This document shows, piece after piece, positions 16,092-23,800 of a DNA stretch of 64,000 nucleotides. Numbering within the stretch: position 1 is the first letter of the stretch; every line of letters starts with the position of its first letter. Both the position numbers and the translations under genes were made by a program. Source of the stretch: Cyclobacteriaceae bacterium (GTDB taxonomy: Bacteria > Bacteroidota > Bacteroidia > Cytophagales > Cyclobacteriaceae); assembly GCA_016786585.1 (NCBI GenBank), contig JAEUUI010000028.1, positions 248,001 through 312,000 on the forward strand, given 5' to 3'. The notes under the pieces were generated by a model. The model did not search any database, had not been told where the DNA came from, and saw only the letters and a program-made list of their open reading frames with translations.

Positions 16092-16898
16092 CTAATGATT
16101 CAATGGGAAAATGTAAAGCGGACATTTGCTTACCGTGGCCAGGTGTTTGATCGCGCTCCGGTGAAAGATTCGCTTTATCCAGCTGTCATGCGTAACACAA
16201 AGGGCCAGTAAATCAGGCTGATTGTGCTGCAGGTAATGATCAATCGCATCCGGAACCTGTCGCGCGTGAACCGTGTGGAACCGGAACTTCCTTTTTCCGG
16301 AAGTATTGAATTTCATTTGAAGATGTTTTAATTCTTCTTCGGCTTCCGCGCTAACCGATTCTTCCATTACCTGTAAGATTGTAAGCTCACTTTGGTATTT
16401 GCTGATCAGCCATTGTAACGGCTGCAAGGGAAGCATGAGTTTGCGCCAGTAGTCGAACGCAAACGTTACTTTCTGAAAGCCCTGGTATGACGTACCATCC
16501 GGAACTAAAAGCACGGGCAGTGTGCTGGCCCGGATGATGGGGTATGCGTGCCCGCCTGAAAGAAGTGCCAAAAGATCGTCCGGGCCACTTGTACCCATCA
16601 CTAACATATCGTATTCGGCTTCACATTCTTTTATGGCATAGCCCAGTTGCTGGTACGATATCCGGATATTGGAGTCGCAGGATATTTTGAACGTGCGGCT
16701 GACCTGTAAGCTTTGCAGTTCCAGTTCATCGCGAATCAGGGTAAGCGAAGGTTTGAGATTTACATCCAGCACATCGAAGATGGAACCAATGTGGAGCAGC
16801 GTTAATGTACTCCCGGTAACCTGCGCAAACTTTGCAGCGAAGGCGATTGCGTTATCGGCTGCAGGGGAAAAATCTGTCGGGCAGAGAATGCGTTTCAT
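16092..16898 (-). CDS. Divergent tandem universal stress protein
   Basis: Two UspA domains in 268 residues, starting at MKRILCPTDFS (16898) after the promoter elements. Unlike the other two Usp proteins here, the ATP-binding loops are degenerate: MGTSGPDDLLALLSGG in the first domain lacks the second glycine position, and CVTHDSWIKRIFHRS in the second lacks the glycines altogether. It is therefore probably a non-nucleotide-binding member acting by protein contacts. Its promoter carries tandem FNR-like boxes shared with the YtxH gene on the other strand. Confidence 0.87.
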   Translation of the reverse strand: MKRILCPTDFSPAADNAIAFAAKFAQVTGSTLTLLHIGSIFDVLDVNLKPSLTLIRDELELQSLQVSRTFKISCDSNIRISYQQLGYAIKECEAEYDMLVMGTSGPDDLLALLSGGHAYPIIRASTLPVLLVPDGTSYQGFQKVTFAFDYWRKLMLPLQPLQWLISKYQSELTILQVMEESVSAEAEEELKHLQMKFNTSGKRKFRFHTVHARQVPDAIDHYLQHNQPDLLALCVTHDSWIKRIFHRSAIKHLATVSKCPLYIFPLNH

Positions 16899-16913
16899 GG
16901 GTACGGGCTTTAT

Positions 16914-17009
16914 CAAAGTTGTTCCGGATGCTTTTTAAAACGCGTGATGATAATCAGCGCATCGGCTGATAGTTATCATGCAGCTGCCACGGACTGTTAA
17001 ATATTTTAG
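16914..17009. promoter_or_regulatory. Divergent promoter with tandem FNR-like boxes (usp / YtxH)
   Basis: TGATGATAATCA (16945-16956) and TGATAGTTATCA (16967-16978) have centres 22 bp apart. On the minus strand CAACTTTG (16921-16914) begins 29.5 nt from the first centre. On the plus strand TATTTTAG (17002-17009) begins 29.5 nt from the second. Each box is therefore proximal for one gene and distal (51.5 nt) for the other. This mirror symmetry is hard to explain unless both boxes are used. Confidence 0.75.
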
Positions 17010-17030
17010 CTGCCGGTAAAAACCGTGATT

Positions 17031-17288
17031 ATGAAAACGAGCAGAGCACTTTTAGGCGTTGTGGCCGGTTTGGCCGCAGGTGCAGCGTTAGGAATTTTGT
17101 TTGCCCCGGATAAAGGTGAAAAAACCCAGCGCAAAATCAGGCGCAAGGCAGAAGACTTGCTGGACGAAATGGAAGATGGTTTTGAAGACCGGTTCGGGCG
17201 TTTCCGCAACAGTACACGAAAAGTAAAACCATGTGAATGCGAATCGTGTTCGTGTGAACGCAAAGCCGGGCAGGTAACCGGGTCTTAG
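17031..17288 (+). CDS. YtxH domain protein with Cys-rich tail
   Basis: The 85-residue protein begins with a Gly/Ala-rich helix (LLGVVAGLAAGAALGILFAPDKG) typical of YtxH stress proteins, followed by a basic amphipathic helix. The C-terminus is unusual, with CECESCSC near residues 67-74, which could bind metal or form disulfides. The ATG at 17031 is preferred over the GTG two codons upstream. It is expressed divergently from the Usp gene through shared FNR-like boxes. Confidence 0.8.
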   Translation: MKTSRALLGVVAGLAAGAALGILFAPDKGEKTQRKIRRKAEDLLDEMEDGFEDRFGRFRNSTRKVKPCECESCSCERKAGQVTGS

Positions 17289-17325
17289 CAGAGGAGTAGG
17301 TTCATTGGCATTACGTTTGAGTTGA

Positions 17326-17337
17326 TGACCGTGGTCA
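17326..17337. promoter_or_regulatory. TGAC-N4-GTCA palindrome before DUF202 gene
   Basis: TGACCGTGGTCA is a perfect palindrome of the same half-site type as the FNR-like boxes, but its centre is only 18 nt from the DUF202 start codon at 17350. A protein bound there would block rather than activate transcription from a promoter upstream. It may be fortuitous. Confidence 0.35.
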
Positions 17338-17349
17338 AAAACAGACTTT

Positions 17350-17673
17350 ATGAAAACAGATTTAATTCTTCGTGAACATCTGGCCATTGAGCGTACCCGG
17401 CTGGCTAATGAAACCACACTGCTCGCGTACATCCGCACCGGGCTTTATTTTCTGGTGGCAGGTTCAACACTGGGGCAGATCGTCAACACAATTTTTTGGT
17501 CGATCGCAGGTACACCTCTGATTATTATCGGACTACTCATCATGATGACAGGCTTCTATCGCTTTACGCGGATAAAAAAGTCGATCGAATTAAGCAGAAA
17601 AAATATCGGGCAATCGAGCACAGAGTTTATCAATCTTGCGCGCGGTACGATGAACGACCTGGCCCCGGATTAA
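17350..17673 (+). CDS. DUF202 (YidH-like) membrane protein
   Basis: The 107-residue protein has the DUF202 signature: an amphipathic start with LAIERTRLANETTLLAYIRTGL, then two membrane helices (about 35-55 and 60-80) and a basic exit. DUF202 proteins are small inner-membrane proteins of unknown role. The gene follows the YtxH gene after about 60 bp and is closed by a strong intrinsic terminator at 17725-17747. Confidence 0.85.
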   Translation: MKTDLILREHLAIERTRLANETTLLAYIRTGLYFLVAGSTLGQIVNTIFWSIAGTPLIIIGLLIMMTGFYRFTRIKKSIELSRKNIGQSSTEFINLARGTMNDLAPD

Positions 17674-17724
17674 TTCAGGTTAGTTAAAAAATGCAGTGCC
17701 GGGGTGCAGACTGCAATTTTAAAG

Positions 17725-17747
17725 GCGGAGGTGACTCCGCTTTTTTT
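17725..17747 (+). terminator. Intrinsic terminator after DUF202 gene
   Basis: A six-base-pair stem GCGGAG/CTCCGC (17725-17730 and 17735-17740) with a GTGA loop is followed directly by seven T residues (17741-17747). This is a textbook intrinsic terminator for the YtxH-DUF202 transcript. Confidence 0.85.
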
Positions 17748-17752
17748 ATGAC

Positions 17753-17818
17753 TGATAAAAATCACTGTATCGCATGATGAAACCCTGATCACTCCGGGCG
17801 ATGATCGCGCTAAGTTTG
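17753..17818 (+). promoter_or_regulatory. FNR-like box, half box and -7 element before usp
   Basis: TGATAAAAATCA (17753-17764) is an exact palindrome. A second site 22 bp further (17775-17786) keeps only the left half TGAT. A perfect -7 element TAAGTTTG lies at 17811-17818 and begins 52.5 nt from the exact box and 30.5 nt from the half box, close to the distal and proximal spacing of the other promoters. Confidence 0.65.
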
Positions 17819-17851
17819 ATTCAATATTTACAAACAGATAATTGATTGCCT

Positions 17852-18703
17852 ATGAAAACGATTCTTGTTCCGACCGACTTTTCCAAGCATGCGCAGTGGG
17901 CTCTTCAAATGGCAGTTAAGATTGCCAGGAAGGCCAAGAGTAAAATTCTATTGTTGCACATCGTTGAACATCCTATCGCAGATTCGTTTAATGTAGAGGG
18001 TCAGATTGCAGTCGATCAGGGGTGGGAAGACAAGTTATTTACCCTTAAGCTGATCGAACAGGGCAGAATCAAACTTTTGGAAGCAGCCGATGCATTGACC
18101 GCTGAAGGTGTTGACGTTCGTGTGGCGCTGCGGATGGGTAATCCGTTTCATGGAATCAGAACTGAGATTCTTGAGCAGGAGGCTGAACTTGTGTTGATGG
18201 GTGCATCCGGTCATTCAACATTCGATGAACTCGCCCGCGGATCGAATTCCGATAAAGTGGTTCGGTATGCCAAGTGCCCGGTACTCACGGTTCATGAAGA
18301 GCCCGGTGATCAGCCCTTCAAAGATATTGTTTATGCTACCTCGCTGGCAGATCGAGAAAAGGATTTCGGTCATGTAGTAAAACGGCTGCAGGAAATTTTC
18401 GGATCGAACGTACACCTCGTACGGATCAATACCCCGATGAATTTTCAACCCGATCACATGGTAAAGTCTGCAATGATTCAGTTTGCCAAAAAACTAATGC
18501 TTCAGAACTATACCCTGAACATGGTGAGCGATTGGGATGAGGAGAATGGTATCATTCATTTTGCCTCAACGATTTCAGCCAACCTGATTTGCATGGCCAC
18601 GCATGGCTATCGCGGACTTTCGCATATTTTTATCGGCAGCATTGCCGAAGATGTGGTTAAGCATACTACGAAACCTGTGCTAACGTACGTGATGAGGAAC
18701 TAA
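17852..18703 (+). CDS. Universal stress protein, tandem UspA domains
   Basis: This 283-residue tandem Usp protein has intact ATP-binding loops in both halves (MGASGHSTFDELARGS and MATHGYRGLSHIFIGS). The start at 17852 (MKTILVPTDFS) is the domain start; the TTG two codons earlier is less likely. Sequence and length are close to the Usp protein encoded at 7263-8117, so the two may be paralogues from the same expansion. It stands alone behind its own FNR-like box and -7 element. Confidence 0.9.
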   Translation: MKTILVPTDFSKHAQWALQMAVKIARKAKSKILLLHIVEHPIADSFNVEGQIAVDQGWEDKLFTLKLIEQGRIKLLEAADALTAEGVDVRVALRMGNPFHGIRTEILEQEAELVLMGASGHSTFDELARGSNSDKVVRYAKCPVLTVHEEPGDQPFKDIVYATSLADREKDFGHVVKRLQEIFGSNVHLVRINTPMNFQPDHMVKSAMIQFAKKLMLQNYTLNMVSDWDEENGIIHFASTISANLICMATHGYRGLSHIFIGSIAEDVVKHTTKPVLTYVMRN

Positions 18704-18762
18704 CGGTTCCTTTGGATCCCTCAGCATGACGATTAAAATTAAGTTTGGTGCGTTGGAACCAG

Positions 18763-19215
18763 TTATTTAACACGATCAAACACCCAATGATTGTGATAGT
18801 TTGTTTTGGCACTGGTGAATGTCTCATCCGCGATAAACTCATCCTCATTTGCTCCGAATGAGTAATTCACAATGTTTGAAAAGCCTTTGTTCCAGATTGA
18901 AGCGCGGAGATGTTCTTCAATCCATTCAAGTTTGCCGTTAAACAGCAGTTTCACGTTGTGTCGTTCGCCATCGGCTGTCATTTTAAACTTCAGCCTGCGT
19001 TTCTTTTCGCCCATATAACGATACCGGGTGAGCGAAAACTTATCGCCCTGTTGCTCGATAAAAAAAATCGTCTTTGTAATCCGGGCGGAATTGCCTGACG
19101 TGAGTTTGCTCTTTTCGAGGTTGAGAATCCAGGTGCCTGAGTAATCAGGCTTTTGTGTAAAGGCAACTGTGGTGGTGAGTACAAAAAGTACCATCAGGAG
19201 ACGGGATTTGGTCAT
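18763..19215 (-). CDS. Secreted protein with lipocalin-like start motif
   Basis: A 150-residue protein with a Sec signal peptide (cleavage after VAFT) followed by the motif DYSGTWILNLEKSK, common at the first strand of secreted lipocalin-like beta barrels in Bacteroidota. The rest is beta-strand rich, with no cysteines and no catalytic motif. It is likely periplasmic, and a ligand cannot be predicted. Confidence 0.65.
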   Translation of the reverse strand: MTKSRLLMVLFVLTTTVAFTQKPDYSGTWILNLEKSKLTSGNSARITKTIFFIEQQGDKFSLTRYRYMGEKKRRLKFKMTADGERHNVKLLFNGKLEWIEEHLRASIWNKGFSNIVNYSFGANEDEFIADETFTSAKTNYHNHWVFDRVK

Positions 19216-19327
19216 GCGAAAACTCTTTAGGTTGTGGGTTTTCGTGGTGATGATTGACGGGAAGTTTTTTTCCTAAGATGAGGTGGAAATTTTTATAAAT
19301 ACAGATGTACCACTTTTTTGGAGTACG

Positions 19328-20038
19328 CTACCCAGTCATATGCATATACTTCTCAAGCAACTGCCTGGAGACCGGATTGCCATGTCCGAGAAAGAATCTA
19401 TTGGCCGGGAAAGACAGGATGTACGCAAGGCTCTTCTTTACTGTTTCCAAATTATCGTGGAAAGGCGGATGTTTCATCCGGTTGTTGAATGCAATTCCGC
19501 CCAGCAAGATGCCGGAGGATGCCAGATCCATAATAATTGCATCACCGTTATCAAGAATTACCGACAGCGAACCGGGAGTATGGCCGGGTGTATGGATAAC
19601 GTTACCGTTTATTCCATAGTGAGACAGGTTGAAAACCTCATCGCCGTGAACAATAATATCAGGCAAACACGCACCCACCTTGCCTTTGGTAAGCTGCGGT
19701 TTCAGTACGATGTCCCAGAATTTACTGGTGGCGTTTAGCGTTTCAGTCATACCAATACCTGTTTCGAGCGCCTCCTTATCCAACTCGTGCACCAATACCG
19801 GAACACGAAGGATTTTTTTTAGGGCCCGAACGCTTCCGAAATGATCAACGTGTCCGTGCGAAATGATGATCAAACTGATGTCTTCCGGGTTGATGTTGTG
19901 ATCACGGAGTTGTTTAAGGATTTTGGCTTCACTTCCGGGAATCCCCGTGTCAACAAGAATGTGATTTTTTTCACCCTGAATAAGAAAGCAATTAATCATG
20001 CCTAATGGGGCAATGGCGAGTTGAATGACTTTTTGCAT
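19328..20038 (-). CDS. Metallo-beta-lactamase fold hydrolase
   Basis: The 236-residue protein carries the zinc motif HGHVDHFG (about residues 61-68), a later HTPGHTPGS and LGHGNP near the C-terminus, as in glyoxalase II-like and other MBL-fold hydrolases. No signal peptide is present, so it acts in the cytoplasm. The substrate is not predictable. A -7 element TACTTTTG lies at 20071-20064, about 25 nt before the start codon. Confidence 0.87.
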   Translation of the reverse strand: MQKVIQLAIAPLGMINCFLIQGEKNHILVDTGIPGSEAKILKQLRDHNINPEDISLIIISHGHVDHFGSVRALKKILRVPVLVHELDKEALETGIGMTETLNATSKFWDIVLKPQLTKGKVGACLPDIIVHGDEVFNLSHYGINGNVIHTPGHTPGSLSVILDNGDAIIMDLASSGILLGGIAFNNRMKHPPFHDNLETVKKSLAYILSFPANRFFLGHGNPVSRQLLEKYMHMTG

Positions 20039-20103
20039 CGATAAAATAAAGTTGAATCAATGGCAAAAGTATTCCACCTTGTTTTCCTTCCACTTGATAA
20101 ATG

Positions 20104-20679
20104 TTAGGAAATAATCTTTTTCCGGATACGGCTCAACGATTCGGGCTTGATCCCGATGTAGGATGCAAGGTACTGTACAGGAACATGCTGAATGAAATCC
20201 GGATTTTCGCTCAGAAGTTTCAGGTATCGCTTATCGGCAGAGAGGGTGAGCAAGTCGGAAGTTCGTTGTTGCGCAGTTGTGATAACCTTTTCATAGATAT
20301 ACTTACAGAACGGACTCCAGAGCGTGCATTTCTCTGTGAGCAGCTGGTAGTCGGCCTTTGTCAGCCACAACACTTCGCAGGTTGAAATGCACTGTACGAG
20401 CTCAGTGGAAACGACCCTGGCATTGAAACTTTGAAAAGCGGTTACAAGGTTATCTTTACCGGCAATATGTGTTGTGATTTCGGTGCCTTCTTCGAACCGA
20501 ACAACCCGGATGTAACCGTTCAACACAAAGTACAGCTTTTCTGCAATTTTGCCTGCGGGCTCCAGGATGGTGTTTTTCGGGTAAGCAGAATACTTAAAAC
20601 AATCTGCGAGTAATTTGGCGTCCGCATCGGTAACGGTAAACCGATTTGAAAGATAATCAAGAAGGGGCTGAGTGGTCAT
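20104..20679 (-). CDS. Crp/Fnr family transcriptional regulator
   Basis: The 191-residue protein has an N-terminal cyclic-nucleotide-binding-like beta roll (residues 20-115) and a C-terminal helix-turn-helix with KPESLSRIRKK. The E-S-x-S-R spacing of the recognition helix matches the residues by which FNR and CRP read TGA half-sites. It lacks the N-terminal cysteine cluster of FNR, so oxygen sensing by an iron-sulfur cluster is not expected. It could be the regulator of the TGAT-N4-ATCA boxes in this window, but Bacteroidota genomes hold many paralogues and the link is only a hypothesis. Confidence 0.88.
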   Translation of the reverse strand: MTTQPLLDYLSNRFTVTDADAKLLADCFKYSAYPKNTILEPAGKIAEKLYFVLNGYIRVVRFEEGTEITTHIAGKDNLVTAFQSFNARVVSTELVQCISTCEVLWLTKADYQLLTEKCTLWSPFCKYIYEKVITTAQQRTSDLLTLSADKRYLKLLSENPDFIQHVPVQYLASYIGIKPESLSRIRKKIIS

Positions 20680-20763
20680 TTTTCGTTGCCAAACTGGCGT
20701 GATAGCAGAAAATTAGTTCTTAATCGCTAATTACTGAAATGATATTTTTTACCCTTTATCTAA

Positions 20764-20771
20764 TAAATTTC
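20764..20771 (+). promoter_or_regulatory. Possible -7 element for the CHAT gene
   Basis: TAAATTTC fits TAnnTTTG except for the last base. It is followed by an AAGGAGG sequence (20772-20778) ten bases before a TTG at 20788, which opens the reading frame 36 codons before the signal peptide. Confidence 0.4.
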
Positions 20772-20895
20772 AAGGAGGCGGAGAATTTTGAACAGTGCGG
20801 ACGACTCCTCCGTGCCACCACGTATGGTAAAATCCGGGATGCCGGGAATGGGAGGCGTCCAAAAAAAGCAGCAACTTTCTGACAAATCGCAATCT

Positions 20896-23800
20896 ATGTC
20901 TGTCCGGTTCTGTGTCTTGTCTTTAACCGTGCTCTTTGTGGTACTGGTTCACCCTGCTGCCGCGCAAAACATTCCTAAAAATCCCAATAAAACAGAAGCG
21001 GGATTGCGTCAGGGTAAATGGACGCTAATCTTTGATAACGACTGGAAAGAAATCAGTACTTCCGCGAATGCAACTTATTACCGTGTTATTGAATACCAGC
21101 AAGGCAAGCCTACCGGAACCACGCGCGACTACTTTGCAGATGGCCGTCTGCAATGGGAAGGGCAACTGCTAAGCGAAAATCCTGACGTCAATACTGGCAT
21201 TTGTACTTGGTATAATGATGATGGCACAAAGCAACGCGAGTCGAATTACGTAAATGGTAAGCGCGAAGGAAAAGAAGTTTTATACTATCAGGGAAAGAAA
21301 TATGCTGAGGGAACGTATACCAATGAACAAAAAAACCTCGATTGGATTTATTACGGTACCGACTTTGGAAGTTTGTCTGCTACGGCTACACAATTCTATC
21401 AATTAAAAGATTATGCCAAGGCAGAACCTGCATTTAAGAAAGCACTGGCAGTAGCCACCGCTGAATTTGGGAAATCGTCCGTTCAGTATCGGGATACGCG
21501 CTGGTGGATGTATTTTTTATATAGTGACCAGAAGAATGTCCGCGAAGCGGTAGCTGCCATCCGGGATGCTGCGCGGGCAAGCGCGGTACTTCGTGATGAA
21601 TTTGAAATTCGCGTGATTGAAGATGCAGAACGGTTTGCTGATAAACTGAAAAACGATAAGCAATACGGTGAGGCCCTTGCACTCTTCAGGCTGGCTTCAC
21701 GCGTACGCGAACAACGAAATTGGCTGTCGGACGCTTCATACTATAAAGATCTGAAGGGCACACTCGATGTTCTGTACTGGCAGGGTAAGAGAGATTCATT
21801 GCACTATTACTTTGAGAAAATTGCGTCTGTGCTCCCCGGTGAACGTCAGCTGGGGACGCATTTGTACGATTGGGCATCATACTCGGTTGGTCAGAAACAG
21901 CCTGCCTATTTCAGTAAAATTGAAAAAGCATGCGAAGACTATCTGCGTGACCGCGAACAAAAAAATCTGAAAGATGCCGGCTATGCCGAAGGCTTACTGG
22001 CCTATGGAAAAATTCAGCAGGCAAAAAACCAATATGAACGGGCACTTAAAAGTTTTGCGGATGCGCGCACTGCGTTGAACCCGGAAGAGAGCCAGAAGCT
22101 TTATTATAAGTCGCTGCAGCTTTCGGCAGGAGCCTACAACGAATCGAAACGATATGATGCAAATGCGCGCAATGTATTCGAAACACTCGGGCAGTTGAGC
22201 GACCGGTTCGCAGAATACCTCGGTACCGAATACATCGATGCACTGGCAGAGATTGTCCGGTATGCCAAAGCAACTGCAAACTATCCGCTGGCAGAACAAA
22301 CGCTTGTCAAACTGTTGCCGGCAACTGAGAAACAGTACGGAAAAGCAAGTGCGGAATACAAGGTAATCGCGGTTACGCTTTCGGAAGTTTATAACGCACA
22401 GGGCAAAACGGATCTGGCGAAAGCCACGGCACAAAACCTTACGGCAAGCGATCAGGAGCAATTAGCCAATTTCATGGGTGTGGGAAGTTCCAACAATGAT
22501 CCTGCATTGTTACAAGAGGCACTGGCGCAGGGGCGGTTTGCGGAAGCTGTCACAATTTTCGAACGAAGCTACAGCGTAATGAAAACCTATTATGAAACCA
22601 AACAGGATTATGAGGGCCTTGTGCTAATCAGCAGCGGAGTTGCGCTATGCTACCAACAGACCGGTGAACTGTACAAAGCAGGACAGTTGTTACTGGAAAC
22701 AAAGAAGATCGCAGATGCACACCTCGACAAGACATCCGAAAACTACATGAACATGCTGCTCACGCTGGGCGATTATTACTCGGCAACCGGGCAGTTTAAG
22801 GAAGCGGACGATGCCTTTTACTCGGGCATGGAAATTCTGAATAAGTCGAGAACCTATAGCAACGCAAAGAAAAACGATGAACTTTATTACCGCCTGGCAG
22901 CGCGCATGGCTGGATTGTATGCACGGTGGGAATACTTCCGGGATTCGGAAAAGTTGTATTACGATGTGCTGGCCTATCGCGAAAAGACTACCGGAAAAAA
23001 CAGTTTGGAGTATCACTTTACAGCAACGGAACTTGCTGACCTGTACCAGCGGATGCGCATGTTTGTACGGGCAGCCGATTTGTATGAGGAGGCGATGCCG
23101 GTGATTCGGAAAGAGATGGGCGAGCAATCGTTTGTGTACATTGATGCGTCAAGAAACCTGGCCAACATTTATCTGCTTCAGGGAAACTATCGGGCATCTG
23201 AAAATGCATACCTGACGGCCAAGAATTTTTATCAATCCGCGATGGGGACTAAAAGTGATCGGTATCGGGGTGCGCTGGCCGACCTTGGGTTGTTATACAC
23301 GTACTCCGGCCAATGGGCCAAAGCCGCTCCGATTTATCACGATCAGGTGGCACTGAACCTTGAGCAGGTTCGAAACCTGTTTCCGCTATTAAGTGAAAAA
23401 GAGAAATCAGATTTTTATTCAATCGCGCGCTCGCAGTTTAACACCTATAATGTGTTTGCGATGCACCAACTGAAAGAGGTTCCTGCGGAAGCAGGAGAGA
23501 TGTACAACTTGCAACTGGTGTCGAAGTCGTTATTGTTTAAGGCTACCGACCGCGTACGAACGAGTGTTTTGAACAGCAATGATGAGAGTTTAAAAACACG
23601 TTACAGTGAGTGGAAAACTGCACGCGAACAACTTTCCAAAGTTTATCAGCTTAGCGCTGAACAAAAGAAAACGGCTGGCATTGATGAAGAGAAATTGGAG
23701 ATAACGGTGAATGAACTCGAACGGGAGTTAACGGTTAAGTCGGAATTGTTTGCCAAACTGATTAGCGATAATCCGGACTGGAAGAAAATCCTGGCTGCGC

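Noticed and set aside
17326-17337. TGACCGTGGTCA as an activator box of the DUF202 gene
   Set aside because: It is too near the start codon and no -7 element is at the expected distance; listed only as a palindrome.
18740-18747. A TAAGTTTG promoter sequence on the plus strand
   Set aside because: No plus-strand gene follows; the match lies downstream of the usp gene and in the 3' region of the opposing gene.
20104-20679. Naming the Crp-family gene as the master regulator of the TGAT-N4-ATCA boxes
   Set aside because: It lacks FNR cysteines, no box is upstream of it, and Bacteroidota hold many paralogues; kept as an hypothesis only.
22690-23127. Long minus-strand frames within the CHAT gene
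   Set aside because: They overlap the strongly supported plus-strand protein in the shadow frame and lack recognisable features.
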